DNA from: an uncultured Methylobacillus sp.
GTDB taxonomy: Bacteria > Pseudomonadota > Gammaproteobacteria > Burkholderiales > Methylophilaceae
Assembly: GCA_903824575.1 (NCBI GenBank)
Contig: CAIJXJ010000022.1
Span: 17,399 to 81,398, forward strand
DNA: 64,000 nt
Reading direction: 5' to 3'
Positions within the stretch are counted from its first letter, which is position 1; every line of letters starts with the position of its first letter. The translations under genes and the position numbers were made by a program. Shown one piece after another: positions 9,932 through 20,293 of the stretch. A model generated the notes under the pieces. The model was not told the origin of the DNA. It did no database searches and was given only the letters and a program-made list of their open reading frames with translations.

Positions 9932-10689
9932 ACGTAGAAACTCTGGACCAGAGAGGCAATCAGCAGACTCCAGCCATCCACCAGCACGAACAGCATGAGT
10001 TTGAATGGAAAGGAAATGGTCACTGGCGACAGCATCATCATACCCATGGACATCAACACGCTGGCTACCACCATGTCGATAATGAGAAAAGGGATGAAAA
10101 TGACAAAACCAATCTGAAAGGCCGTCTTCAACTCGCTGATCACGTAGGCCGGCACCAGAATCTTGAGTGGCACGGCTTCCGGCCCCTGCAGCGGCGGCGA
10201 CTTTGATAACCGCACAAACAGTGCCAGATCTGACTGCCGGGTCTGGCGCAACATGAAGACCTTGAGAGGTTCCGCCCCCTTATCGAGAGCCTGCATGATG
10301 TTCATCTTGTCGGTCAGGTAGGGCTGTAGTGCCTGTTCATTGATCTTGTCCAGCACCGGCGCCATGACAAAAAAAGTCAGGAACAAGGATAAGCCCAGCA
10401 CCACCTGATTAGGTGGGGACTGCATGGTACCAAGTGCCTGCCGCAACAGCGACAGCACGATCACGATGCGCGTGAATGCAGTCATCATCAACAACACCGC
10501 CGGCAAAAAAGTCAGCGACGTCATCACGATCAGAGTTTGCAGGCTCAGCGAATAACTTTGACCGCCTCCAGCCGTCGGTGTGCTGGTGAACGCGGGGATG
10601 CCCGACTCGGCCCAGGCAAATACGGGGAACAGGAGCAACAGGGACAACAGACAAAAAAGAGGCCTAGTCCGCATCCAACCGTCGTCCAT
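9928..10689 (-). CDS. fliP: Flagellar export apparatus protein FliP
   Basis: Core channel subunit of the flagellar export gate. A cleavable signal peptide ([26 protein letters not shown] N-terminus) precedes four membrane segments; conserved stretches include [19 protein letters not shown] and [20 protein letters not shown]. The usual start may be the inner ATG at 10674, which begins the signal peptide directly; the outer ATG at 10689 adds five residues. It overlaps fliO and fliQ, so it lies within one operon. Confidence 0.94.
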   Translation of the reverse strand: MDDGWMRTRPLFCLLSLLLLFPVFAWAESGIPAFTSTPTAGGGQSYSLSLQTLIVMTSLTFLPAVLLMMTAFTRIVIVLSLLRQALGTMQSPPNQVVLGLSLFLTFFVMAPVLDKINEQALQPYLTDKMNIMQALDKGAEPLKVFMLRQTRQSDLALFVRLSKSPPLQGPEAVPLKILVPAYVISELKTAFQIGFVIFIPFLIIDMVVASVLMSMGMMMLSPVTISFPFKLMLFVLVDGWSLLIASLVQSFYV

Positions 10690-11128
10690 TCTTGTTGAGC
10701 AGTGCCCTGAGTTTGTCCTGAAACTGGCTGGCTATGGGCTCAACTGGCACATCGCTGTCTTGCTCCAGCGGGCGCGGCATCTGATGCAAGGTGCTGACAT
10801 GCCCCGGGGCTACACCCAGCACCAACCGGACATCGCCAACATCCACCAGAACAACGCGCTCTTTGTGGCCAACGGCCACCCCGGCGACGACACGCAACGT
10901 GCCGGCAGCAGCGACTTGGCCCGGCCCAAGCCGCTTCAGCAACCAAGCACTGGCGGCAATCACAGCCAGCACCAGACCCAGGCCAAACAACACTTGCAAC
11001 AGACTGAGCAGGGGTGCCGGCGTCGTGGCCGGGGCTTCTGCGGCTAAAATCTGTGTTGCATGACAGGACAACACACAAGCGAGCCCCACTCTGCCGCGAG
11101 TGCGCACTATGGTGCTGACCAAATTCAT
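10664..11128 (-). CDS. fliO: Flagellar protein FliO
   Basis: Small membrane protein that helps assemble the FliP ring. The 154 residues have an N-terminal signal-like segment, one strong membrane helix ([20 protein letters not shown]) and the cytoplasmic FliO core [23 protein letters not shown]. The ATG at 11128 overlaps the fliN stop by four bases (ATGA). Low sequence conservation is normal for FliO, and position between fliN and fliP supports the call. Confidence 0.9.
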   Translation of the reverse strand: MNLVSTIVRTRGRVGLACVLSCHATQILAAEAPATTPAPLLSLLQVLFGLGLVLAVIAASAWLLKRLGPGQVAAAGTLRVVAGVAVGHKERVVLVDVGDVRLVLGVAPGHVSTLHQMPRPLEQDSDVPVEPIASQFQDKLRALLNKNGRRLDAD

Positions 11129-11580
11129 CGGAGTTTTTTTAGACGTTCGGAAGGGGTAATGATGTCGGTCAAGCGGATGCCGAATTTTTCGTTAACGACC
11201 ACCACCTCGCCCTGTGCGACCAGGCAGCCGTTGACAAACACATCCAGTGGCTCGCCTGCCAATTCATTCAATTCAACGACAGAACCCTGCGCCAGTTGCA
11301 GCAAATTACGGATCGGCATGCGGGTGCGGCCCAGTTCAACTGTAAGCTGGATCGGAATATCCATCACCAGATCAAGATTGCGGGTCAACTCCGGGGGAAG
11401 CCCGGCAACGTCCGGGGCAAGATTCGCGAACACGTTGGATGCAGCCTCACTCTGCGCGGCGGCCGGCACAGGTGCCTCTACAGTCTCGGCATCCGCCTGT
11501 TCGGCCATGGCGGCCGCCCAGTCATCTGCCGTGAACTGCTCGTTGGCATTTTCTTCTGATGCGGTTTCTTCTTCTGCCAT
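11125..11580 (-). CDS. fliN: Flagellar motor switch protein FliN
   Basis: Component of the C-ring that binds CheY-P and export cargo. An acidic, Ala/Glu-rich N-terminal half (residues 1-65) precedes the SpoA-type domain, MDIPIQLTVELGRTRMPIRN to VNEKFGIRLTDII. Length 151 residues is typical for the long form. It lies 15 bases after fliM. Confidence 0.95.
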   Translation of the reverse strand: MAEEETASEENANEQFTADDWAAAMAEQADAETVEAPVPAAAQSEAASNVFANLAPDVAGLPPELTRNLDLVMDIPIQLTVELGRTRMPIRNLLQLAQGSVVELNELAGEPLDVFVNGCLVAQGEVVVVNEKFGIRLTDIITPSERLKKLR

Positions 11581-11595
11581 TATCGTGGGCTCTGG

Positions 11596-12588
11596 TTATT
11601 CTGCTAAGCCGCTGTCATCAGCTGCCAAAAACTTCTTTACCTTGAGCGCGTACTGGCCGTTATGCACGCCATAACCGCATTCCAGCACCGGGATCCCCTC
11701 GACATTCGCGGTAATCGAGTCGGCAACGTCAAGTTGAATCACATCACCAATTTTCATTTGCAGCAACTCGCGCACGCTGACCTCGACTTCACTCAGATTG
11801 GCAATCAGTTTAACCTCTGTGGTCTGCACCTGACTGGAAAGAAAATTCACCCATCGTTCATCCACTTCAATGCGATCACCCTGCATACCCTCATACAGCA
11901 GATCGCGAATCGGTTCGATCATAGCATAGGGTATGCACACGTGAAAATCGCCGCCGGCATTACCCAGTTCAATTGAGAACTTGGTCACCATCACAACCTC
12001 ACTCGTTGTGGCAATATTCGCAAACTGGGTGTTCATTTCAGACCGGATATACTCGAATTCAATTGGAAATACTGGCTCCCACGCCTTCTGCATTTCCTCC
12101 ATCGCAACCCCCAGCATATTCTGGATGATTCGTTGTTCCGTCTGGGTAAAATCCCGACCTTCTACACGGGTATGATAGCGCCCATCACCACCAAACAGGT
12201 TGTCAATCACCAGAAACACCAGATTCGGGTCAAAAATCATCAGCGCAGTACCATGCAACGGTTTGATGTGCACCATATTGAGATTAGTTGGCACGACCAG
12301 ATTGCGGACGAATTCACCATACTTGAGCAAACGCACAGGACCGACCGAGATATCTGCGGTACGACGGGTAAAGTTGAACAGACCCAAACGGAAATTACGA
12401 GCAAAGCGCTCGTTGATGACCTCCATGGTGGGCATGCGCCCACGCACGATGCGATCCTGCGAGGCAAGATTGTACGACTGAACCTCGCCATTAGCGCCCT
12501 CTACCGCCTCATCGGCCGCATCAGGCTCTCCGCTGACGCCCTTGAGCAGGGCATCAACTTCTTCCTGAGACAGAATATCGTCTGACAT
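11596..12588 (-). CDS. fliM: Flagellar motor switch protein FliM
   Basis: C-ring protein linking FliG to FliN and receiving CheY-P. The N-terminal CheY-binding peptide MSDDILSQEEVDALL is intact. The middle domain holds MPTMEVINERFARNF and LVVPTNLNMVHIKPLHGTAL; the C-terminal SpoA domain ends the protein. 330 residues is the family length. It lies 26 bases after fliL. Confidence 0.96.
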   Translation of the reverse strand: MSDDILSQEEVDALLKGVSGEPDAADEAVEGANGEVQSYNLASQDRIVRGRMPTMEVINERFARNFRLGLFNFTRRTADISVGPVRLLKYGEFVRNLVVPTNLNMVHIKPLHGTALMIFDPNLVFLVIDNLFGGDGRYHTRVEGRDFTQTEQRIIQNMLGVAMEEMQKAWEPVFPIEFEYIRSEMNTQFANIATTSEVVMVTKFSIELGNAGGDFHVCIPYAMIEPIRDLLYEGMQGDRIEVDERWVNFLSSQVQTTEVKLIANLSEVEVSVRELLQMKIGDVIQLDVADSITANVEGIPVLECGYGVHNGQYALKVKKFLAADDSGLAE

Positions 12589-12614
12589 GGCGGTTAGCGC
12601 ATCCGTTTCATCAA

Positions 12615-13151
12615 CTACTGCACGATGAAGGATGAAGGAAGGATGACTTCCCGCACGCCCTTCCTTTCCGCATCCTCTAGCTTAACTTCCAGAGTTTCGT
12701 TAATCACCTTCTTCAATTCTTCCTTCAACTTGAGATCGCTGCCAGGCTCCAGCATTTCCTTAGTGGTCTTGCTGCGCAGCGTGCTATTAATGCGATCGCT
12801 GATCTTGGACTTGAGATCAGGCATTTTCTTGGCGACTGACTCACTCGCCAATTCAAGCTCGATCTTGGGCACTTGCAGGTAATGGCTGGTGCCATCATCC
12901 GTCTGCAAATTGACGGTAAACTTTTCCTCGAAGCCGAATGAGATCGGCTTGGCATGTTCATCAACGACCTCCTCTTCTGGCGCCGCCTCGGCCTTATCAC
13001 CGTGCTTCTTACCTTTACCCCCCATCAGCAGGAAAGCCGCCCCACCCCCCAGAATCAGCACCAACACCACAACAGCAATGATGATGATCATCATTTTATT
13101 GTTCTTTGGCGCCGCCGCGCCCTTCCCTGCTGCATCGTCTTTAGCCATCAT
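12615..13151 (-). CDS. fliL: Flagellar basal body-associated protein FliL
   Basis: Single-pass inner-membrane protein around the stator that affects torque and swarming. A charged N-terminus with KGAAAPKNNK is followed by one membrane helix (residues ~20-43) and a periplasmic FliL domain, with a Lys/Glu-rich linker between them. MMAKDD offers two adjacent ATG starts; GGAG lies just upstream. It is first gene of the second flagellar transcript, downstream of a candidate promoter. Confidence 0.9.
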   Translation of the reverse strand: MMAKDDAAGKGAAAPKNNKMMIIIIAVVVLVLILGGGAAFLLMGGKGKKHGDKAEAAPEEEVVDEHAKPISFGFEEKFTVNLQTDDGTSHYLQVPKIELELASESVAKKMPDLKSKISDRINSTLRSKTTKEMLEPGSDLKLKEELKKVINETLEVKLEDAERKGVREVILPSSFIVQ

Positions 13152-13212
13152 TCACTCCGATAAGGACAAGGTTTCATGGGCAGATCAAACCCATGCTTAT
13201 TAATGGTCACAG

Positions 13213-13241
13213 TTTATAACTTTTTTTTTCATAAAAAACAA
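13213..13241 (-). promoter_or_regulatory. Candidate sigma-70 promoter for fliLMNOPQR
   Basis: On the minus strand TTGTTT (13236-13241) and TATAAA (13213-13218) are separated by 17 bases that include a run of nine A. This fits a housekeeping promoter about 60 bp upstream of fliL. The rest of the 383-bp fliK-fliL gap is AT-rich near 13200-13290 and shows no gene. Confidence 0.4.
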
Positions 13242-13477
13242 GTGGTTTTGATGTTTTATTTATCTTGTTTATCATGCGGGAAGTAAAGATGATCTGGTGC
13301 AAAACAAAATTTATGGCGCCAGTGCGCCGAGAGTGCCTGATAATTTGCATGACCAGCCAAGGTCAAACCATCATTTAGCTGTCACCTCCCCATTCTTTAA
13401 CGCCATATCACACGACTTCTTTAGCCGGTAGATAGCCCAGACTTTTCTCCCAAATGAGTGCGGCCGTTCCAGGCGCA

Positions 13478-13504
13478 CCAAAAACAAGGCGCCGTGCGGC
13501 GCCT
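13478..13504 (-). terminator. Rho-independent terminator after fliK
   Basis: On the minus strand AGGCGCC-GCAC-GGCGCCT forms a 7-bp GC stem (13487-13504), followed by TTGTTTTT. It begins about 31 bases past the fliK stop codon. It separates fliF-K from fliL-R. Confidence 0.8.
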
Positions 13505-13534
13505 GATGGAGATTACGGGATCTTCACTTCAGGC

Positions 13535-14899
13535 TCAGGCAAAAATATCGACCATGCCATTTCGGCCTGACACACTTGCTCTGCCGGGCACCATTGCAGC
13601 AACATCGGCCACAGGAGCCACATCAACCCAAGAACTGCGACCAAGCCTGGATTGCCCCTGATTATCCTGAGATTGCTGATTAGGCTGGGTGAAAGACCCC
13701 ACATTCACCGAGACACTGCCCATGCTAATGCCGCTCTCACCCAGCATCTCACCGAGGCGTGAAGCCGCTGACTCTATGGCCTCCTTAACGGGCAGATGCT
13801 GCGTGGTAAAACTCAAATTTGCCTGCCCATCGCTCATGCTGACTCGCACCTCCAATGGCCCCAGCGCAGGTGGATTAAGATGCAACTCGACCGACTGGTG
13901 CTGCTGGCTAACCATCCACACCACCCGATTACCCAACATCTCACCCCATGCGGAATGACCCACCGCCTGGGGGATATTACTGCTAGTCTGTACTGCATCA
14001 GTTTGACTGACAGGCGCCTGCACCTGCACTACTGACGGCATCGACTGTGGTACCACCGCAGGCTCGGCAGTAGTCTGCTGCGAAACGACCAACTTCAAGG
14101 ATGAAATCTTGTCGAACTGAGCCTTTAGCCCAGAATCTGGCACGGCAAAAGATGCCGGGCCTGCGGCAAGAGACTGCCGCAAGGACGCACTATTACTAGC
14201 AGCCTGGACTGACTGTTGCTCCGAATTTGACACGACAGGCTGTGACCCAACATTCGACATAATGTTGACCTCATTTGCTGCAACACCCGGCACCGCAGAT
14301 GGCACTAAAACTGATGGCGGGGCCGAAACAGAAGCGTCAGAGGCGAGCACAGGGACCTTAACTAAAGCCGCAGAAGGCAACGCAACTGGAGCAGCAGAAG
14401 GCAACGCCGGGACATTAACTGAAGTCGCGGCAGGCGGAGCGACGGCAGAAGTCAGCGGCTGAGAAGAAACTAGTGGAACCTCGGCCGATAACGAAGAGGA
14501 TTGGATGGAAACGGGAGCGGGCGAAGACTGAGTCGCAGTCTGGACCGGCACCTGACTTGGCAACGTGATGAAAAGCGCTGCTTGCTGTAGCAGCAGCGTT
14601 GCAGGGTCGACTGCCGCAGCCGTCTGGTCAGGCGTGGCGGAAGTATCACTTACTGCAGCCTTCTTTGGCTCGGGCAAAGTCCCTGGATCCGGAACGAGCA
14701 CTTGCTTGGCCAGCAGTTGCGCAAACAGAATAGCGCCGGGCGGAACAGCCTGGGACTGACTATCGACCGGCTGCCCTGCAGGCGCACCGGCTACAGCCGA
14801 GTTTGCGGCAGGATTACCTGCCCCTGGAGCCTGCGCAGAATTGTTGGAGACGGCTGGAGACGACGGTATTGAGCTAGCGGGTAATGCGGCAACAACCAT
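13535..14899 (-). CDS. fliK: Flagellar hook-length control protein FliK
   Basis: Exported molecular ruler that ends hook growth and switches export specificity. The first ~330 residues are a low-complexity Ala/Pro/Ser/Val/Gln region, as usual for the ruler part. The C-terminal domain carries the conserved SVELHLNPPALGPLEVRVS, followed by a Gln/Asn-rich tail. The ATG at 14899 is preferred: AAGGG lies seven bases upstream, whereas the longer frame begins at a TTG (14914). This gives 454 residues. Confidence 0.9.
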   Translation of the reverse strand: MVVAALPASSIPSSPAVSNNSAQAPGAGNPAANSAVAGAPAGQPVDSQSQAVPPGAILFAQLLAKQVLVPDPGTLPEPKKAAVSDTSATPDQTAAAVDPATLLLQQAALFITLPSQVPVQTATQSSPAPVSIQSSSLSAEVPLVSSQPLTSAVAPPAATSVNVPALPSAAPVALPSAALVKVPVLASDASVSAPPSVLVPSAVPGVAANEVNIMSNVGSQPVVSNSEQQSVQAASNSASLRQSLAAGPASFAVPDSGLKAQFDKISSLKLVVSQQTTAEPAVVPQSMPSVVQVQAPVSQTDAVQTSSNIPQAVGHSAWGEMLGNRVVWMVSQQHQSVELHLNPPALGPLEVRVSMSDGQANLSFTTQHLPVKEAIESAASRLGEMLGESGISMGSVSVNVGSFTQPNQQSQDNQGQSRLGRSSWVDVAPVADVAAMVPGRASVSGRNGMVDIFA

Positions 14900-14952
14900 G
14901 ATGCACCCTTGCAAATTAATCTCAGGCTAATCAAAGCAATTCTCATACCACT

Positions 14953-15402
14953 CTATGGTGGCGTCATCTTCCGCTGGTGCTGGTTGCGCGCAAATTCATC
15001 CTGCAAACCTTGATCCTGTCGGGCGTCGATCTTGCGCTCCGCCTCGTCATGTCGGTTGCGCAAGGCCTGATAAGCATTGACATCACGCTCGCAGGCCTGC
15101 CATTTAACTTGTCCGGACTCCCAAAGTTGGCGGCAACGTTCAATTTCCTTGCCCTGCGCTACGATGGCCAATTCCAGCTTATGAATGAAAGACTGGTAAT
15201 CACGCCATTGCATGATGGAAAATCCGGCTTGCGTCTGCTGCTGCAAGCGCGAACGATATTCTTCCAGATAGGCTTGCAACTGCGCCTGTTTACTCTGGGC
15301 CTCGACCCATGTTTGTTTGAGCTTGCCCAGCGCTTGAGCCGCCACCTCACTGCGATCCCGCGCCATATTAACCAGCGCCTGCAGATGGAACGGCCTGGCC
15401 AT
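14953..15402 (-). CDS. fliJ: Flagellar export chaperone FliJ
   Basis: Small coiled-coil protein that links the export ATPase ring to the gate, similar to the gamma stalk of F1-ATPase. The 149 residues are almost entirely charged helix, with QALVNMARDRSEVAAQALGKL at the start and heptad-like Gln/Glu/Arg spacing. The start codon overlaps the fliI stop by one base. Sequence conservation is weak in this family; the position between fliI and fliK supports it. Confidence 0.88.
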   Translation of the reverse strand: MARPFHLQALVNMARDRSEVAAQALGKLKQTWVEAQSKQAQLQAYLEEYRSRLQQQTQAGFSIMQWRDYQSFIHKLELAIVAQGKEIERCRQLWESGQVKWQACERDVNAYQALRNRHDEAERKIDARQDQGLQDEFARNQHQRKMTPP

Positions 15403-16814
15403 CAGGCGTTGTTGCCCAACAAGACGGCAAGTGCGTGACGACTTTGCATGACACTTACCCTATCAACGATATCCTGACACAGAAATTTTTCCAATTCCGG
15501 ATAGATCTGAATGGCTTCATCCAACTGTGGGTCCGTGCCGCGCATATAGGCCCCTACATTGATCAGGTCGCGACTGCGCTGGTAGCGCGAATAAAGCATT
15601 TTGAAGCGCCTCACCAGATCAAACTCCTCATTGCTGATCAATGCGGTCATGGTTCGACTGATGGAGGCCTCAACATCAATCGCCGGATAGTGCCCCTGGT
15701 CGGACAGGCTGCGCGACAGTACGATATGTCCGTCGAGGATGGCACGTGCACTGTCGGCAATCGGATCCATCTGGTCATCCCCTTCCACCAGTACCGTATA
15801 GAATGCGGTGATCGAGCCCCCACCTGCCACGCCGTTGCCGGCGCGCTCCACCAGTTGCGGCAACTTGGCAAATACGGAAGGGGGATAACCACGCGTCGCC
15901 GGCGGTTCGCCCACGGCCAGCGCAATCTCGCGTTGGGCCATGGCAAAGCGGGTCAGCGAGTCCATGATGAGCAGCACATTCTTGCCTTGGTCGCGAAAAT
16001 ACTCGGCAATGGCCGTCGCATACGCGGCGCCATGCAGACGCATCAAGGGCGGCGTATCTGCAGGAGCCGCCACGACGACTGAACGCGCCATGCCCTCCTC
16101 GCCCAGAATCTGCTCAATAAACTCCTTGACCTCACGCCCACGTTCGCCAATCAGGCCGACCACGGTCACATCGGCATCGGTGTAGCGCGCCATCATGCCA
16201 AGCAATATGCTCTTGCCCACACCACTGCCGGCAAACAGTCCCATACGCTGCCCGCGACCAACCGATAACAGAGCATTGATGGCACGCACCCCCACATCCA
16301 GCGTTTCGGTAATCGGCTTGCGCATCAGGGGATTGATCGGACGACTTTGCAACGGCACCCGATCCGCCAGATCCAGTGAACCCAACTGATCAAGCGGACG
16401 ACCATTGCCATCCAGCACGCGTCCCAGCAGGCCGGGTCCTACGGCAACCTGCTTGACGTGATCCTCGCTGCGCCGCCGCAGGACGTGCCCGCCCTGTGGC
16501 GGCGTATCATGATGCGGGTCGGACTCCAGCAAGGTAACGCGCGCACCCGGCGCCACACCATAAACATCGGACTCCGGCACCAGCAGCAGACGATCTCCAG
16601 AGAAACCCACCACCTCGGCATCCACGCTCTGACCACCAGGCAGAGAAATCACGCACACACTACCCACGGAGGCCTTGATGCCGACCGCCTCCAACACCAG
16701 TCCCGCGACCCGAACCAGTTTTCCGGTAGTACTCCAGGGCGGTACCAAGCCCACGGCCTCCTGGCCATCAGCCAGCGCTTGCGTCCAGTGCGCAAGTAAG
16801 GCGTTGCTACTCAT
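15402..16814 (-). CDS. fliI: Flagellum-specific ATPase FliI
   Basis: Hexameric ATPase energising flagellar export. Walker A is [11 protein letters not shown], Walker [17 protein letters not shown], and the family stretch [18 protein letters not shown] is present. The start is set at the ATG giving [10 protein letters not shown] (470 residues, family length); the longer open frame back to 17000 lies inside fliH and is not FliI-like. It overlaps the fliH stop by eight bases. Confidence 0.96.
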   Translation of the reverse strand: MSSNALLAHWTQALADGQEAVGLVPPWSTTGKLVRVAGLVLEAVGIKASVGSVCVISLPGGQSVDAEVVGFSGDRLLLVPESDVYGVAPGARVTLLESDPHHDTPPQGGHVLRRRSEDHVKQVAVGPGLLGRVLDGNGRPLDQLGSLDLADRVPLQSRPINPLMRKPITETLDVGVRAINALLSVGRGQRMGLFAGSGVGKSILLGMMARYTDADVTVVGLIGERGREVKEFIEQILGEEGMARSVVVAAPADTPPLMRLHGAAYATAIAEYFRDQGKNVLLIMDSLTRFAMAQREIALAVGEPPATRGYPPSVFAKLPQLVERAGNGVAGGGSITAFYTVLVEGDDQMDPIADSARAILDGHIVLSRSLSDQGHYPAIDVEASISRTMTALISNEEFDLVRRFKMLYSRYQRSRDLINVGAYMRGTDPQLDEAIQIYPELEKFLCQDIVDRVSVMQSRHALAVLLGNNA

Positions 16815-17481
16815 CGATCCAGCCGATATCCTGACCAAATACTGCTGCCAGGCGCTGCCAGCGGCTTTCCATGGTCGCGTCGATTTCCGAAACAGGGGTT
16901 TCAATCCGGCAACCACCACGGGCAATGCGGTGATCTTCCATGATCTTCCATCCACCATGGGCCATTTCAGACGACATGCCGGAACGCACCAACGCAGCAT
17001 CTTCAGGATGCAGAATCAGGTGGGGATGCGGCGTGTTCTGCGGCAAGCTCTCCATGGCACTTCGCACAAGGGACATCATCAGTTCAGGCTTGACCTTCAG
17101 CTGCTGACGCAACATCTGTCTGGAAATTTCCAGCGCCAGAGCAAACAAGTCCTCGCTCACCTGCTGATCGAAGCCCTGGATGGCTTCGTTCACCGAGGTC
17201 AGCAATAATTGCAGAAAGCCAACCTCTTCGGCAAGCGTCTCTGCGCTCTGTCGGCGCGCAAGCTCCATTCCCTCGGCAAAACCAGCCTGATAACCCTCTT
17301 CATAGCCCGCTTCATGCGCCTGCTGATGTATCGCCCCGACTTCCTCCGCCGTCGGCAACTTCATGACAGGACGACCAGAGACTTGCTCCAGCACTTCAGG
17401 CTGCCAGCGCTGATAAGCGGGCTCGTTGATCGAACTCATGCCGTCAGCCTCTGCGTGAGGCAGACCTGCAGGCCAGCCCAT
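16807..17481 (-). CDS. fliH: Flagellar assembly protein FliH
   Basis: Regulator of FliI; it binds FliI and docks it on the C-ring. Residues 70-100 have the Gly-rich repeat typical of FliH ([15 protein letters not shown], GxxxG spacing), followed by a helical FliI-binding domain. Two starts are possible: the ATG at 17481 with AAGG six bases upstream, or the ATG at 17439 ([12 protein letters not shown]) preceded by GAGG. It lies six bases after fliG. Confidence 0.92.
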   Translation of the reverse strand: MGWPAGLPHAEADGMSSINEPAYQRWQPEVLEQVSGRPVMKLPTAEEVGAIHQQAHEAGYEEGYQAGFAEGMELARRQSAETLAEEVGFLQLLLTSVNEAIQGFDQQVSEDLFALALEISRQMLRQQLKVKPELMMSLVRSAMESLPQNTPHPHLILHPEDAALVRSGMSSEMAHGGWKIMEDHRIARGGCRIETPVSEIDATMESRWQRLAAVFGQDIGWIDE

Positions 17482-17487
17482 AGAGCC

Positions 17488-18486
17488 TTACAGGAAGCCT
17501 TCATCTCCGCCCTTGCCTCCAAGCACAATCTGCCCCTCGTCGGCCAGACGACGCACGACCTTGAGCATTTCCTTCTGTTCAGCCTCGACCTCGCTTACCC
17601 GTACCGGCCCCTTCGCCTCGAGATCATCACGCAGCATTTCGGCAGCGCGCTGCGACATGTTCTTGAACACCTTGTCGCGCAACTCGGGAGATGCGCCCTT
17701 CAACGCGACAATCAAGGACTCGGACTGAACCTCGCGCAACAGCAACTGGATACCGCGATCATCGACCTTGTTAATATCCTCGAACACGAACATTTCATCC
17801 TGAATCTTCTGTGCCAGATCCTCGTCAAACGACTTGATATTACCCATGACGGAACTCTCCACCGCCCCCCCCATGTAATTGAGTATCTCGGCAGCAGCCT
17901 TGACGCCGCCCTTGGCCGACTTTTTGACATGCTCGCCGCCAGAGAGCAGCTTACCCAAAACATCATTCAATTCACGCAGGGCATGAGGCTGTATGGCATC
18001 CAGCGTCGCGATGCGCAACATGACATCATTGCGCAACCGCTCGACAAAGCTACCCATAATCTCGCTAGCCTGATCGTAATCCAGATGCACCAGAATGGTG
18101 GCAATAATTTGGGGATGTTCGTTCTTGATCAACTCGGCCACCGAAGATGAATCCATCCATTTCAGACTTTCGATGCCACTGGTATCCCCCCCCTGCAGGA
18201 TGCGATCGATCAGGTTACCGGCCTTGTCGTTTCCCAACGCTTTGATCAGCATGGAGCGAATGTAACTATCCCCTCCCATTCCAAGCGTCGTGCGCACCTC
18301 GGACTCAGCACGAAATTCCTGCAACGCATCCCGGATCTGTTCGTGCGTAATATTTTCCAGCGCCGCCATGGCCGTGCCAATCTTCTGCACCTCCTTTGGC
18401 CCCAGAAACTTCAATACCTCGGCAGCCTCTTCCTCGCCGATGCTCATCAATAGGATCGCGCTCTTCAGTACACCGGCATCGCTCAT
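17488..18486 (-). CDS. fliG: Flagellar motor switch protein FliG
   Basis: Rotor protein that contacts the MotA stator and turns CheY signals into rotation reversal. 332 residues: N-terminal domain with LLMSIGEEEAAEVLKFLGPKE, middle EHPQIIATILVHLDYDQASEI, and C-terminal motor domain with the charged FVFEDINKVDDRGIQLLLREV segment. Its ATG overlaps the fliF stop by four bases. Confidence 0.97.
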   Translation of the reverse strand: MSDAGVLKSAILLMSIGEEEAAEVLKFLGPKEVQKIGTAMAALENITHEQIRDALQEFRAESEVRTTLGMGGDSYIRSMLIKALGNDKAGNLIDRILQGGDTSGIESLKWMDSSSVAELIKNEHPQIIATILVHLDYDQASEIMGSFVERLRNDVMLRIATLDAIQPHALRELNDVLGKLLSGGEHVKKSAKGGVKAAAEILNYMGGAVESSVMGNIKSFDEDLAQKIQDEMFVFEDINKVDDRGIQLLLREVQSESLIVALKGASPELRDKVFKNMSQRAAEMLRDDLEAKGPVRVSEVEAEQKEMLKVVRRLADEGQIVLGGKGGDEGFL

Positions 18487-20144
18487 TCTTTGGTCACCCA
18501 GTCCTTGACGACGTTAGCCACGATCTTGGGGTCTGTTCTCGCCATCGTTTTCACCATTTCAAGGTCTTCTGCATAACTATGTGACTTGTTGCCCCCAAGC
18601 TGGACAACATCGCCCGTGCCATCGGCGGCGCCATCCAGACCATCCAGACCACCTTCTCCATCCGCCTCCGATTCTGCGGGCACTACCGGTACCAATTCAC
18701 GCAGCATGGGCTTCAACAATCCCAGCACGAGATACATCATCACCCCGGCAATCAACAAATACTTGACGATCTCCTTGACCAGAGACTGGATGGCAGGGTC
18801 TTTCCAGGCCGGAAGCGCCTGCGCATCTTCCCCTACCTCAAGATTAAATGGCGCGTTCACGACATTAAGCGTATCCCCGCGCGCCTGATTGAACCCCATC
18901 GCCTCCTTAGCGAGGTTATACACCTGCGCCAGCTCTTCCTTGGTCAGGGCACGATAAACGAGTTTGCCCTTCTTGTCCTTCGACCCCTTGTTATTGACTA
19001 CCACCGCAACAGATAATCGCTTGATACTGCCAACCGGCTTCTTGATATGACTGATAGTCTTGTCAAGCTCGTAATTGGTGGTTGAGTCTTTGTGCATGGC
19101 TCCGGCACCAGCACCGGCAGCCGGGGTACCAGCAGCAGCCGGTTTGCCAGCCGGGGCGTTGATCGGCGCAGTTGCAGCCCCCGGCGGCTGGTTGGAAAGC
19201 GCCCCAGGCACGCCGGTCGCCCCTGTGGAGCCCTCGCCGAGCGTTTCCGAGGTCTGCAGACTGCGGACACTGGATTGATCAGGGGCCAGATTTGGCTTGA
19301 AGGTTTCCGCCGTTTGTTCGGTCACAGACAGATCAAGGTCAGCCGTAACCTGGGCCCGGATGTTATCTGAACCCATGATGGGCGCGATAATATCCTCGAT
19401 ACGATGGGCATATCCCAACTCGACCTCCTTCAGGTACTCAAGCTGAGTGGAATCCAGTCCCGATACCGAATTGCTGCCGTTGGTGGCGGTCAGCATCTTG
19501 CCATTCTGGTCGATGATGGTGACATTGCTGGTCGGCATTTCCGGCACGCTACCAGCGATCAGATGCACAATTCCCGCCACCTGCGACTTGTCCAGCGTGC
19601 GTCCGGCATACAGACTCACCAGTACCGAGGCCGACGGCTTCTGCTCTTCGCGCACAAAGACGGTCGGTTTTGGAATCGCCAGATGTACGCGCGCGCCCTG
19701 TACCGAGGCGATGGTCTCCACCGTACGCGTGATCTCGCCTTCGAGTGCGCGCTGATAATTGACGTTTTCCTGGAACTGGGTAATGCCAAACTTCTGGTTA
19801 TCCATCAACTCGAAACCGACGGCATCACCCTTGGGCAAACCCTGAGAGGCGAGCTTAAGTCGCGCCTCATAGACCATGCTGGACGGCACTAGTATGGTGC
19901 CGCCATCCCCTGTCTTGAAGGGAATATTCTGTTTCTGCAAGGCATCGATCACGGCACCGCCATCGCGGTCAGCGAGATTGCCGTAAAGCACGCGGTAATC
20001 AGGCGCCTGCGCCCATAGCATGGAACCCACCGCCAAGGCGATCACGGCCGCCAACGCCACCATCAAGCCTAGCTTGCGCTGCGAAGGAAGTTCGTTAAAT
20101 CCGCGCAGCAACGCAGATAGCGATTGCCCGGTTAATTCAGCCAT
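18483..20144 (-). CDS. fliF: Flagellar MS-ring protein FliF
   Basis: Two-membrane-span protein forming the MS ring. Membrane segments lie near residues 27-46 (LMVALAAVIALAVGSMLWA) and 450-470 (YLLIAGVMMYLVLGLL). Between them are the YscJ-type ring domains (LYGNLADRDGGAVIDALQ, MVYEARLKLASQGLP) and a Gly/Ala/Pro-rich loop. The cytoplasmic tail binds FliG. 553 residues. It opens the fliFGHIJK transcript; fliE, which often precedes fliF, is not upstream here. Confidence 0.96.
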   Translation of the reverse strand: MAELTGQSLSALLRGFNELPSQRKLGLMVALAAVIALAVGSMLWAQAPDYRVLYGNLADRDGGAVIDALQKQNIPFKTGDGGTILVPSSMVYEARLKLASQGLPKGDAVGFELMDNQKFGITQFQENVNYQRALEGEITRTVETIASVQGARVHLAIPKPTVFVREEQKPSASVLVSLYAGRTLDKSQVAGIVHLIAGSVPEMPTSNVTIIDQNGKMLTATNGSNSVSGLDSTQLEYLKEVELGYAHRIEDIIAPIMGSDNIRAQVTADLDLSVTEQTAETFKPNLAPDQSSVRSLQTSETLGEGSTGATGVPGALSNQPPGAATAPINAPAGKPAAAGTPAAGAGAGAMHKDSTTNYELDKTISHIKKPVGSIKRLSVAVVVNNKGSKDKKGKLVYRALTKEELAQVYNLAKEAMGFNQARGDTLNVVNAPFNLEVGEDAQALPAWKDPAIQSLVKEIVKYLLIAGVMMYLVLGLLKPMLRELVPVVPAESEADGEGGLDGLDGAADGTGDVVQLGGNKSHSYAEDLEMVKTMARTDPKIVANVVKDWVTKE

Positions 20145-20293
20145 GAAGAGGTGGCATTGTAGAAGTCGAAATCGTTGTCATGTACAGGCGCCATTGTACA
20201 AGGAAAAGGAATGAAAATGCGCCAGACCATCACACCCTGCAAGCTGCCCGGTCAGGCTGAACCGAGCAAGCGAGCGGATGCTTCAACAACGCT

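Noticed and set aside
20145..20293. Sigma-54 promoter upstream of fliF
   Set aside because: TGGCGC has no TTGC at the right distance on the minus strand.
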